A stretch of DNA of 64,000 bases from Anaerolineae bacterium (GTDB lineage Bacteria > Chloroflexota > Anaerolineae > Caldilineales > Caldilineaceae). Below, in pieces: positions 50,797-59,755 of this stretch; within the stretch, counting starts at the first letter, position 1, and every line of letters starts with the position of its first letter. Location of the stretch: the NCBI GenBank assembly GCA_030432295.1, contig JAUIHI010000004.1, positions 62,001 to 126,000 of the forward strand. The letters are read 5' to 3'. Below the pieces are notes generated by a model. The model made no database searches. It was not told the origin of the DNA and was given only the letters and a program-made list of their open reading frames with translations. A program made the translations under genes and the position numbers.

Positions 50797-51900
50797 TCAC
50801 TGTTCCTTCCCCATCATTGCCACTGTAATCTCACTGCGGTTATGAAAGAGTTGGCGCGCGCCCAGAATCTCGTAGCGCTGGCGCAGAATGCCAAAGGCGT
50901 GGTCGATGATCTGCTTGCGATCCGTCCCCGGCAGTTTGAAGGTCATCAGCGCCAGGCCGTGTCGGTATAGCTGCTTGGAATAGGCCACCATCAGCCGGGC
51001 CGAATCCCGGGCATCCATCCGCATATCGTTGACAATCAGATCGAATTCATCCGGCTCATCGGCCAGATATTCCTCCGCGGTCATCCGCTTGTGACGCACG
51101 GCCTTGTCATCGGCCAGGCGCGGGTCCAGTTCCGCCGGGTCCACGGCCGTGACAAACTGCTCCTGCTGGCGTAGCACACGGGTCCAGCCACCAGGGGCCG
51201 CACCCAAATCCAACGCCACCCCCCGAGGCGGCAGGTCGATGCGGAAGACTTCCAACGCCTCCAACAGTTTGAACTCAGCCCGGCTGATCTGACCCTCTTC
51301 TCTGGCAAAACGACGCACGCCACCAGCCCAATCCGAGATGTTTAGATAGGTGGGCGACAGGCCAAGGAATGCGAATTGTGCGGTCTGCTGTCCGCTGTCT
51401 GCCGCCTGGGAAGCCAGAAACGCGATCCGTGAAAGTGCCTCCTCATCCAGCCGGGCACAGACCACCGAAAGCACCTGTTCCGGGGCGCGCACATCCACCA
51501 CCGCGCCGGTGGCTTCAGTCAGGCTGCCGGAGAGGGCGATGTTCAGGTCGAAGGGTTTATAGGGCAGGTCCGAATCCAGGACGCGGGTTTGGACAGAATA
51601 GGGCAGGTCCGGGTCCAGAACAGTGGCAAATTCAGCTTCGGCCAACGCGGCCAGACCGGCGATGTCATCGGACGTGCTGGTCAGGGGAAAAACGGCATCG
51701 ACCGGGCATAGATGGCGCACAAAAATCGGCGGCTTGGTCTGCCAGCTTTCGGCCAGTCCCCAGAAGCCGTCGTCGCATTCGGCCAGCCAGACACCAGGGG
51801 CCAGCTCGGCCACAGGCGCGCCGTACACGCTGTCCCGGCGGAATTCATCCAGGGCCAGCTCATTGAAGTCGGGATCGCAGGTGAAAATGATTTGGGGCAT
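50797..51900 (-). CDS. RlmM/FtsJ-like rRNA 2'-O-methyltransferase (367 aa)
   Basis: The C-terminal half is an FtsJ-type methyltransferase: SRAEFKLLEALEVF, GVALDLGAAPGGWTRVLRQQ (SAM motif I), FDLIVNDMRMDARDSARL and a Lys in ALMTFKLPG, giving the K-D-K-E tetrad partly visible. The N-terminal 180 residues suggest a THUMP-like RNA-binding region. RlmM methylates C2498 of 23S rRNA in E. coli; target identity here is inferred. Its ATG overlaps the antitoxin gene's TGA by one base, so it is coupled to a toxin-antitoxin pair. Confidence 0.85.
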   Translation of the reverse strand: MPQIIFTCDPDFNELALDEFRRDSVYGAPVAELAPGVWLAECDDGFWGLAESWQTKPPIFVRHLCPVDAVFPLTSTSDDIAGLAALAEAEFATVLDPDLPYSVQTRVLDSDLPYKPFDLNIALSGSLTEATGAVVDVRAPEQVLSVVCARLDEEALSRIAFLASQAADSGQQTAQFAFLGLSPTYLNISDWAGGVRRFAREEGQISRAEFKLLEALEVFRIDLPPRGVALDLGAAPGGWTRVLRQQEQFVTAVDPAELDPRLADDKAVRHKRMTAEEYLADEPDEFDLIVNDMRMDARDSARLMVAYSKQLYRHGLALMTFKLPGTDRKQIIDHAFGILRQRYEILGARQLFHNRSEITVAMMGKEQ

Positions 51901-52187
51901 CAGGGCGCTGGGAGCTTCTCCACTTCACGGGCAAGTATCTGATTTACGAATTCTTCTACAGAGAGGTTTTGCGACTTTGCCAGAGAGCGGGTGCGCGGAT
52001 AAATGTCCTCCCGGATCTTGACCAAAGTAATGTGACCTTTGATATCGAATTGCATATCCACTTCTTGCATCAGATCCCAGTAATCAGCAGCCGAATGGGT
52101 ATCCCAAAATTCAGCCGCCTCTGCCACACTGTCAAAATTCTCAGGAATGTTATCCCTTCCTGGCTTGTATTCCGTATTAGTTTCCAT
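51900..52187 (-). CDS. CopG/BrnA-type antitoxin (95 aa)
   Basis: The stretch AEFWDTHSAADYWDLMQEVD is typical of BrnA-like and CopG-family antitoxins, and the C-terminal ARSLAKSQNLSVEEFVNQIL-like helix should form the ribbon-helix-helix DNA-binding part. It overlaps the toxin gene by 11 bases and is second in the operon, as in BrnTA. It probably represses its own promoter. Confidence 0.75.
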   Translation of the reverse strand: METNTEYKPGRDNIPENFDSVAEAAEFWDTHSAADYWDLMQEVDMQFDIKGHITLVKIREDIYPRTRSLAKSQNLSVEEFVNQILAREVEKLPAP

Positions 52188-52458
52188 AGTATCTCCGTTC
52201 CCTTCTATCCATATCGCGTGCGCTGATCGGCATCGCTACATTTCCCTTTTTCAACAAAAAGAAGATGCTCAGGTAGCGCCCCTCAAAGGTCTGTGCAAGC
52301 GCCAAGTACAGGTCTTCACCAGCCTGCCTACCACGACCAATTCGACGAATTACGGTTTCCCCGTAGAGGGCTTCCTCCACTTCCTCTTTATCGACTCCGT
52401 GTTTCACAGCAATCTTTTCTTCGTATTCAGGCAACCAAAGAATCCACTCAATGACCAT
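52177..52458 (-). CDS. BrnT-type toxin (93 aa)
   Basis: A small RelE-like ribonuclease toxin. IEWILWLPEYEEKIAVKHGV, EEVEEALYGETVIRRIGRGR and the ending ARDMDRRERRYYGN match the BrnT pattern (GxxY...GRxL...ARxMxxxERR). First gene of a three-gene unit: toxin, antitoxin, rRNA methyltransferase-like gene. Start ATG at 52458 without a strong ribosome site. Confidence 0.75.
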   Translation of the reverse strand: MVIEWILWLPEYEEKIAVKHGVDKEEVEEALYGETVIRRIGRGRQAGEDLYLALAQTFEGRYLSIFFLLKKGNVAMPISARDMDRRERRYYGN

Positions 52459-52522
52459 TGGAAATTCTCAGTCCTCCTTCGTACCGTTCGCTATTGTCTA
52501 GATTATCCCACAAGCGAACCTT

Positions 52523-53923
52523 TCATTCAAGCGCCGCCCGAATCACACCCGCCATCTCCCTGGCCCGCTGGGGCGCGTCGCCCACGTAGTCCGAGGCGTC
52601 GAGCAGGCGCAGGCCAGTCTCCTCGTCCACCAGACCGCTCACCCGCGGATCGGCCAGGAGATTGGCGGCCAGGGGGTTTGGCTCTCCCGCCTGCAATGCC
52701 TGCCAGGCCACCAGACTGTGCTCCCGGATCACCTCGTGGAGTTCCTGGCGATCGCCCCCCGCCTTCACAGCCTCCATCAGCAGACGCTCGGTGGCCGCAA
52801 AGACGCCGTACTCCCGCAGATTGCGCGCGGTCGGCCCCGGCCAGATGGACAAACCCTCTACCAACTTCTGCGCCCGACCCAACACCTCATCGGTGAGCAG
52901 GAAGGCTTCGGGCAGAAAGAGGCGACGGTTGGCGGAGTCGTCCAGCGTCCGTTCCAGCAGACTGAGCGCGGCGTTGTCCCAGGCCGTGCGGGGGAAGGCC
53001 GCCACCAGCCGAGTCAAACTGTCGATATTCTCGGCGGCGATGGGGTTGCGCTTGAAGGGCATCGCGCTGGACCCGACCTGCTTGGCTCCAAAGGGTTCGC
53101 TCCATTCGCCGAAGGGGGGCGACTGGAGGATGCGCAGGTCGAAGGCGAATTTGTGCAGGCTGGCACAGAGACCGGCCAGGGCGTTGACTACCAGCCAATC
53201 CTGCTTGCGGGGATAGGTTTGGGTGGCGGCCAGGAAGGGGCGGATGCCCAGCTTTTCCATCACCGCATCCTCCAACTGGCGAGATGTCCAGCCGCTCTCG
53301 GCCAGGAGTTGGGTATAGCTGGCGCTGGTTCCCACCGCACCTTTCAGTCCCTTGCCCCGGAGGCCGTCCCGCACCCGGCGCAGTTCCTCCCAATCCCCCA
53401 GCAAATCCTGGCCGTACTGGGCCAGCCGATAGCCAATCGTCGTCGGCTCAGCGGGCTGGATGTGGGTGAAGGCCATCGCGGCGGTGTCGGCTTCGGCGTC
53501 GATGCGCTCGGCCAGCGCCTTCAGCGTCGCTTCCAGCCCGGACAAAATCAGATCGAGAGCGTCGCGCAGGCGGATGGCGTCCACATTGTCCAGCACATCC
53601 ATTGAGGTGGCGCCCAGGTGGATAATCGGTCCACCGACCGGGCACTGCTCGGCGAAGGTGCGAATTTCGGCCATCAGGTCGTGGCGAATCTCCCGCTCGA
53701 TGGCCTCGGCCCGCTCGATGTCGATGTCGTTCTGGTGGGCGCGTAGCTCCGCGGCCTGCTCGGCGGTGACCAGACCGGCTTCGCATTGGGCCTCGGCCAG
53801 GGCCACCCAGACCCGACGCAGGAGCCGCCGTTTCTGGGCCTCACTCCAGACGCCGCGCATTGCATCGCTGCCGTAGCGCCAGGTGAGGGGAGAGAGATAG
53901 GTTTCGTGGGTAAAAGTTGTCAT
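52523..53923 (-). CDS. purB: Adenylosuccinate lyase (466 aa)
   Basis: Cleaves adenylosuccinate and SAICAR in purine synthesis. The fumarase-superfamily signature is GSSAMPFKRNPIAAENIDSL (about residues 281-300); catalytic histidines lie in IIHLGATSMDV and FTHIQPAEPTTIGYRLAQ. Length and order are normal. The start at 53923 is where family resemblance begins; 35 codons before it overlap an upstream remnant and are rejected. The gene stands between the toxin gene and a broken regulator. Confidence 0.94.
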   Translation of the reverse strand: MTTFTHETYLSPLTWRYGSDAMRGVWSEAQKRRLLRRVWVALAEAQCEAGLVTAEQAAELRAHQNDIDIERAEAIEREIRHDLMAEIRTFAEQCPVGGPIIHLGATSMDVLDNVDAIRLRDALDLILSGLEATLKALAERIDAEADTAAMAFTHIQPAEPTTIGYRLAQYGQDLLGDWEELRRVRDGLRGKGLKGAVGTSASYTQLLAESGWTSRQLEDAVMEKLGIRPFLAATQTYPRKQDWLVVNALAGLCASLHKFAFDLRILQSPPFGEWSEPFGAKQVGSSAMPFKRNPIAAENIDSLTRLVAAFPRTAWDNAALSLLERTLDDSANRRLFLPEAFLLTDEVLGRAQKLVEGLSIWPGPTARNLREYGVFAATERLLMEAVKAGGDRQELHEVIREHSLVAWQALQAGEPNPLAANLLADPRVSGLVDEETGLRLLDASDYVGDAPQRAREMAGVIRAALE

Positions 53924-53981
53924 AGCTGTTGCCTGAATCGGATGGAGGTGAATGGTGCAGAGTTCTGTAGCAGCCGAACCG

Positions 53982-55150
53982 TTATTGTACCACAGAGGTG
54001 GAAGACTTTTGCTCTGGCGGCAGGCCAACAGGCAAATCTACCAGCGCACGGCCGATCTCCACTTCCAAAGCCGGAATCCGCATCTTCCCGGCAATGGCGG
54101 CGGCCTCGATCAGCGTACGATGGGCAGCCTGCCAGTCCTCCATACGCGCCAGCAACCGGCCCAGGCGCAAAAGCACAGAGACCACCCACCAATTGTCATT
54201 CAAGAGCCGGAATTCTTCGACAATCGACTGCATCTCCACTATACGGGTATCGGCCGCGGCCTGTTTGCCCAGAGCGATCTGCGCGTTGATCAGCCCTTCC
54301 AATCCGTAGCATCCGCCTCCCGCCCCAAGAGAGGGCTATAGGCGTGGGGCAGATTGTGGGGTGTAGACCGGGAAGGCGCGTGGGGCGACTGGTCTGGGGG
54401 CGCGGAGTCGGAGGCCAGTCGGTTGCAAATTTGGGTGTAGAGGGCTTGGGTTTCGGCCCCAGGCGAGATGCCCAACTCGGCATCCAGCGCCCGGCGGCAC
54501 TCTTCAAATTGGAGCAGAGCCGCGCCCTGTTGACCGCTACGGGCATAGAGCGCCATCAGCCGCCGGTGGGCTTCCTCCCGCCAGGGGTCCAGACGCAAAA
54601 GCTGGCGCAAATAGTCCTGAGCCAGGGGGAGATCAGATGCGCTCTCCGCGGCCACTTCCAGGGTCCCCAGGGCAGCCACGGCCTGGTGATGGAGATGCTC
54701 TCGGGTGACAATGACCCACTGCTCGAAGGCGGCGGCGTCGGAGACAAAGAAGCCCGCCAGAAGATCGCCCGCGTAGCGATCCGCGGCCTCGGTGTGCGCG
54801 CCCTGGGCCAGCAGAGCGAGGAATTCTGCCACATCCAGCCGGTAGTGGGCAGTCCGGTTCCACTGGATGCTCTGGCGGGTGATGAGCAGGCAGGGGATTT
54901 CCCGGTCGTCGTCGGCGATGGTTTGACGCAGTTGGGAGAGGGCCTGGCGCAGGTTTTGCAGGGCCAGCCGTTCCTCAGATTCAGGCCAGAAGAGACCAGC
55001 CAGGAAAGCGCGACTGAATGACCGATTGGCATCGACCACCAGCAGAGCCAGCAGGGCCTGCACCTTGGCCGAGTAAAAGCGGTTGAGCGGCTGGCCGTTG
55101 AGGATGACACGAAAGCCGTTCAAAAAATAGAGTTCGAGAAGATCGCTCAA
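53982..55150 (-). pseudogene. BTAD/SARP-type regulator with its ATPase domain deleted
   Basis: The 5' part (54290-55150) encodes a winged-helix plus bacterial transcriptional activator domain: FYSAKVQALLALLVVDANR, WPESEERLALQNLRQALSQL, ARSGQQGAALLQFEECRRAL, DAELGISPGAETQALYTQIC, then SPLLGREADA. In such regulators the LLGRE phrase opens a large AAA+ ATPase followed by TPR repeats, total about 900-1100 residues. Here the frame stops four codons later, and at once a different frame gives GLINAQIALGKQ, LLRLGRLLARMEDWQAAHRT and on, which is a C-terminal TPR end. About 500-600 residues are therefore missing at 54296-54316, with a frame change. Either an intragenic deletion or a collapsed assembly. 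Confidence 0.75.
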
Positions 55151-55222
55151 CTCATCACGATTTCATCACGATAGCAGTTCATTCTGTTCCTATTCACTGT
55201 GTCCAAAAAAGCAGCCCTGTAA

Positions 55223-55265
55223 CGCAAGCTGTTAGCTTGCGCCAGCCCCGCACTGTTAGTGCGGG
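55223..55265. repeat. Twin hairpins with identical GTT loops
   Basis: CGCAAGCT-GTT-AGCTTGCG at 55223-55241 and CCCGCACT-GTT-AGTGCGGG at 55247-55265: two perfect 8-bp stems, both closed by GTT, five bases apart. They lie 67 bases before a large gene and may form the terminator of upstream transcripts or a REP-like element. Confidence 0.75.
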
Positions 55266-55331
55266 TTACAATGATTTTCACTCATGCCCAGCTATCCCGC
55301 CTCACTACAACTTACAAGAAGAGAGATGCCA

Positions 55332-58300
55332 ATGAACCACAAAACACAACGCAAACGCTGGCTTTCCCTGCTGGTGGCCCTGTTGAGCGGATTGCTCCTG
55401 GCTTCGACTGTGAGCGCGGGGAGCAGCGGCACAGCCCTGCGCCAGGCCAGCGCGGCGGCCAAATGCAACGTTGCGCCTGGCGCCACCATCCCACTCATCA
55501 CGCCAGCCACTCCGCAAACGATCTCCTCTGTTTCCCTGGAAAACGTACAGGTCTCGGCGGCCCAGAGTGGCGGTGTCTGTCATCTGAGCGGCATCCTGCG
55601 GGTTGTCTTGCCGGGCAATAACGTGACAACCGCTGTAGAAGGCGATGTGGATCAGTGGGATCAGTTTCTCAGCACCAGCGCTGGGGTTCTTGGCTTGAAC
55701 ATTGCGGGCCTCGATTTGCAGGCCAACAAAGTCACTGTTCTTCCCGACAAAACGGTCAACAACGCGATTACGTACAAAGTCGCATTGGGAGAAGCCACCC
55801 TCAAAGTAGTGCCTGAGTTGGGTGGAGAGCAGGTCGATGTTCAGGTCCCGCTGCGGATTGACCAAAACGGTCTGCGCGCGTCGGACGACCTGGTCTCGGC
55901 GATAGTCCGCAACGCACTGAACATTCCGTCGCTGAAAGTGCCCAGCGGTCTGCAATTGATCGGACTCTTTGGCGATCTGATCTCCGAAGCCAATGGCTAT
56001 AAGCTGAGCGTGGAAGGCCAGCTATCGATTCCTGGGATGGCAACCAAGCTCATCACCAGTGGCGATTCGAGTGGGACAGCCACTATTAAAGCCCGTTTCT
56101 CGATTTATGTCAACGCGCTGGGCTATCAGACCATCGACATACTGCCTGCCGAAACACCGGATCGTATTCCAGTAGACGTTGCGAGTGTGCTGGGGCCAAC
56201 CGGGGATAGCGCGGCCAATGGCTGTTTCTTTGGTCCCGCCTGTCTAAGCGAGGTAGGGCTGAACCTCAGTTATAAGCCAGGCATCAATCTGGATATGGGC
56301 CGGGCCGGCGGCACCATCTGGCTGACCGGTGTGCGGGGCAGCATTACCCTGACCAGCCACGACACGGCCATCAATATCGGTGTGACCATCGAGACCAGCA
56401 CCATCTCGTTGCCCGGTCTTGGCACAGCGATCCGTGTGGATGGGGATGCGCGCCTGCAATATGCACCCGAATTCGCGGTGGGTCTGCGGGCCGCTCTCAA
56501 AATGTTTATCTTGGAAATCGCCGTGGCCGATGTGGGCTTTTCAGAGTCCCAAGGCTTGCGGGCGGGTGTATCCGGCATCACCCCTCTTCTGCTCGGACCT
56601 GTAGCCCTCCCCATTCGTTTCGAGGGGGAGGTGCGGGTGTGGGGGTCGGGGCAGGTCTTCTATGGCTACAACGGCGGCCCGGTCTATATCGCTGGCTCCG
56701 GGCGCGCGGGCTGGTACATCAAAACAGGCGAAATCTTCAATTCCTGCACATGGGTTCCCTGTGGGGTGCGTATGTGTACCACACGGGTATGGTTCTTCGT
56801 CTGGTTCAATATCAACTACCCCTGCGGTCTCAACTGGTGCTATAGCTGTCTGAATGTCCCGCCCTACGACGTCTGGCTGGGGGGCGGCACCGCGGATATG
56901 GGCCACTTCAAAGGCGACATTTGGGGACTCAAAGGGACGGTGAATTTCTGGACCTGGTCCACGGGTGTCTTCTTTGACTTGACCAACGGGCGCACTGCTC
57001 TGGGCAATGTCAACGGCTATGTGCTGGACGCGCCCACTGTTCTGCGCACCGCGGCCCGGCTACGTTCCGGGGGCGATGGGCAGATTCCCACAGGCACGGC
57101 GGCCCAGGCAACCGTACTCTCTGCCGAGAGTACCAGCCTGCTACTGCGCACACCGGTCGGGGTACAGACCAGTGCGCCCCGGCAACTCTCGGCCATGCGC
57201 GACGCGCTGGCGGCCAACCCAAGCGGGCGGGCCGCGCTGGATGTGATCACCACCACCGCCGTCATCACCCAGACCGACACAATCTTCAGCATCGGCATCA
57301 CCGAACCGTTGACGCCCAGCATCTTCCTGCCCGACAACGCCAATGTGCCGGCCCATCTGCGGGGCAAGGAGATCACCCAAGACAATTATACCTCCTATAC
57401 GCCGGAACTGGTGGTGAACTATCAGGAAATCTACACCTATACCCAGGCCGCCGCCCCCTCGGACAGCCGCTGGCGCTACCTCTCGGCTGCCCTTGCGCCG
57501 CTGACGGTGACGCTCTCGGTTGATGGCACAAACGTGCGCACGAATCAACTCTACATCTCCGAATATATGACGACCACGCCGGGGCTGCATTCCCTGGCTG
57601 TGACACCCACCGACCCAGCTTCGCTTGCGCCAGCCGTGGCCCAGCTATCGGTGATGACAGGCACAGATACGACCGCCCTGCTCTACTTCAACGGCAGCAA
57701 TCAGCCCGCCCTCCTGCTCCTGCCCGACAGCCGCACACCCCCCAGCCAGCCGGGACGGGGACTGGTGCGCTTTGTCAATGTGCTGGGCAACCGCAACGAC
57801 AATCTGCGTCTCTTTGTCAACGGTCAACTGGTGGGCGAGGCCAGCCCCGGCAACGCCAGCGCCTATGTGGAGATGGCCGCGGGCAGCTACGCGGCTGAGG
57901 TGCAGGATATGTCGAATGGGGTGGTGCTGACGGGCACGCTGGACCTGGCGGCGGGGGATCACCGCAGTCTGGTCGCCAGCAGCCAACTCCTGGAGACCAG
58001 CGCCCGCACAACCTTTACGGCTATGCAACTCAGCGACTTCCTGGAAGTCGCGCTAAAACCCCTCACCCAAAAAGAATTTCAGGTCGATCAGGCCCCGGTG
58101 GGCGACTGGCAGGTCAAGCTGACCGGCACTGTGACCAGCCCGACCTGGCGGCTGGCTGTACTCAACGCCACCAACCCGCCGATTCTGAGCGATTTTACAG
58201 TCACTGCCCAACCGGGCAACCCCCTGGAACTAGAGGCATCCCTGCTTCTACAATCCGACTATTCGCCCACAAAGTTGACCTTCTTTGTGGCCCGCGCGCC

Positions 58301-59567
58301 CATCACCATCACGGCGACGATGACGAATACGGACAACAGCGTAACAACCCAGACTATCCCCCAATTCCACGGCGAAGAGTTGGACAGTATGGAGATTACC
58401 GCCCTGGATGAACTGAACGGCAGCACGCCCATCGAATTCGCTGTGGACCTCTCCTTCCTGGAGTCCGGCACCTATTACGTCTGGGTGCAGGTGGAAGATG
58501 GGGTCAGCCCGTCGGTGAATCAATACGCAGCCGACGGCAACCGCCGGGATGGGGATTCCCGCACTGTGCGGGTGGCGGACGTAGCGTTTGATCCAGCGGT
58601 TCAGGTGCAAAACGCAACACCCGTCGTCATCGACCAGAAAGCCAGTTTCCCCGGTCACTTCGCCAGCGCAGTCATCACCCCTTCCCTACAGGTGGACGTC
58701 TACGTCTGGGATACGACTGTCTGTCCCAACCCGGCGGAGGACCCGGAATGCAAGCTGGTGGACGGTGAGTGGGGCAAGTATGTGGTGGGTGATACCCTGC
58801 CCCTCTACTACGAATGGACGCCCAGCCACCACCCCGACACGGATGGCTATATCGTGCAGATCGAACCCCTCTCCTCGCCCAGCATCACCGCCACCCAGAC
58901 CTTTACGGTTGGGGATTCGGTCTACGAAGTCTACGACGAGAACGACAATTCCCTGGGCGTGTTGGGCTATGGCGGCTGGCGAGAGGTGGCCCCGGACAGC
59001 ACCTACAGGCTCACAGTGGGCGCAGAGGATCGGGACACAGGCACGATCTCCTGGTCCGCCTCCCAGGCGGTGACAACGCCCCTGGGCAGCATCGGCCTGA
59101 CCACACCGGCGGACGCGGTCGCTGTCGAGCCAGGTGGCCAGGTCACAGTGACGCTGACGGTGGCTATGTCCGAGGACATCTTCTTCCCGGTGGAATTGGA
59201 AATGGGTCTGTGGAATCTGCCGCCGGGGATCGACGCCGATTTTGTGGCTGCCGATGGCCGACGAATGACCGATGGGAGGCTCTCGGCCAGTGGACGGATG
59301 GCCCCAACTGCTGCGCCCCAGCAAGTCAGGGATCGCATCGTCAGTGTGGCCCGGGTCAACCCAGACGGGACGCCGACCAGCAGGGCCGCCGAAGAGCGGA
59401 GCAACTTCCAGCAGCCTGTGCAGGTGATCATCACCACCCAGGCGGATACACCGGAAGGTCGCTATGAAATTCCCGTCACGATTATCTCTGGCCCCTTGCG
59501 CCAAGAAGCCGTAGTGACGGTGCAGATCGGCAATGTTAGCCTCTATCTACCAGCTATAAATCGGTAG
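55332..59567 (+). CDS. Large secreted protein with DUF4397 and LPAINR tail (1411 aa)
   Basis: A signal peptide (about 1-30, WLSLLVALLSGLLLASTVSA) leads a beta-rich exoprotein. Residues about 270-450 (TIWLTGVRGSITLTSHDTAI, RLQYAPEFAVGLRAALKMF) look like a beta-barrel or repetitive sheet. Residues 472-510 contain a cysteine cluster (CTWVPCGVRMCTTR, CGLNWCYSCLN). A DUF4397 domain is at about 806-886 (LVRFVNVLGNRNDNLRLFVN). The end reads NVSLYLPAINR, like the tail of the beta-propeller protein ending AQIFLPAVQR. Start 55332 is spaced correctly from AAGAGAG. Function unknown; perhaps a surface adhesin or envelope protein. Confidence 0.75.
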   Translation: MNHKTQRKRWLSLLVALLSGLLLASTVSAGSSGTALRQASAAAKCNVAPGATIPLITPATPQTISSVSLENVQVSAAQSGGVCHLSGILRVVLPGNNVTTAVEGDVDQWDQFLSTSAGVLGLNIAGLDLQANKVTVLPDKTVNNAITYKVALGEATLKVVPELGGEQVDVQVPLRIDQNGLRASDDLVSAIVRNALNIPSLKVPSGLQLIGLFGDLISEANGYKLSVEGQLSIPGMATKLITSGDSSGTATIKARFSIYVNALGYQTIDILPAETPDRIPVDVASVLGPTGDSAANGCFFGPACLSEVGLNLSYKPGINLDMGRAGGTIWLTGVRGSITLTSHDTAINIGVTIETSTISLPGLGTAIRVDGDARLQYAPEFAVGLRAALKMFILEIAVADVGFSESQGLRAGVSGITPLLLGPVALPIRFEGEVRVWGSGQVFYGYNGGPVYIAGSGRAGWYIKTGEIFNSCTWVPCGVRMCTTRVWFFVWFNINYPCGLNWCYSCLNVPPYDVWLGGGTADMGHFKGDIWGLKGTVNFWTWSTGVFFDLTNGRTALGNVNGYVLDAPTVLRTAARLRSGGDGQIPTGTAAQATVLSAESTSLLLRTPVGVQTSAPRQLSAMRDALAANPSGRAALDVITTTAVITQTDTIFSIGITEPLTPSIFLPDNANVPAHLRGKEITQDNYTSYTPELVVNYQEIYTYTQAAAPSDSRWRYLSAALAPLTVTLSVDGTNVRTNQLYISEYMTTTPGLHSLAVTPTDPASLAPAVAQLSVMTGTDTTALLYFNGSNQPALLLLPDSRTPPSQPGRGLVRFVNVLGNRNDNLRLFVNGQLVGEASPGNASAYVEMAAGSYAAEVQDMSNGVVLTGTLDLAAGDHRSLVASSQLLETSARTTFTAMQLSDFLEVALKPLTQKEFQVDQAPVGDWQVKLTGTVTSPTWRLAVLNATNPPILSDFTVTAQPGNPLELEASLLLQSDYSPTKLTFFVARAPITITATMTNTDNSVTTQTIPQFHGEELDSMEITALDELNGSTPIEFAVDLSFLESGTYYVWVQVEDGVSPSVNQYAADGNRRDGDSRTVRVADVAFDPAVQVQNATPVVIDQKASFPGHFASAVITPSLQVDVYVWDTTVCPNPAEDPECKLVDGEWGKYVVGDTLPLYYEWTPSHHPDTDGYIVQIEPLSSPSITATQTFTVGDSVYEVYDENDNSLGVLGYGGWREVAPDSTYRLTVGAEDRDTGTISWSASQAVTTPLGSIGLTTPADAVAVEPGGQVTVTLTVAMSEDIFFPVELEMGLWNLPPGIDADFVAADGRRMTDGRLSASGRMAPTAAPQQVRDRIVSVARVNPDGTPTSRAAEERSNFQQPVQVIITTQADTPEGRYEIPVTIISGPLRQEAVVTVQIGNVSLYLPAINR

Positions 59568-59599
59568 CCGAGCGTAGCGCGAGCGATACGGATAGATAC

Positions 59600-59649
59600 G
59601 CATAGAAAAGGGACGGTACATCGAATAGCGTACCGTCCCTTTTCTATGC
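59600..59649 (+). terminator. Terminator hairpin, 20-bp stem
   Basis: Bases 59600-59619 and 59630-59649 are perfect reverse complements around ten bases, 33 bases after the large secreted-protein gene; the stem contains A4 and T4 runs. Confidence 0.75.
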
Positions 59650-59755
59650 TACCATCAACGCTTCGTCGAAAGTTGCGGGAGCGTTCTGCCTATGTAAAAA
59701 TAGAGAGCAGGCAGGAGTCTCAGCCTGGCGAACCCACTCTTTCCCTCGAGGAACA

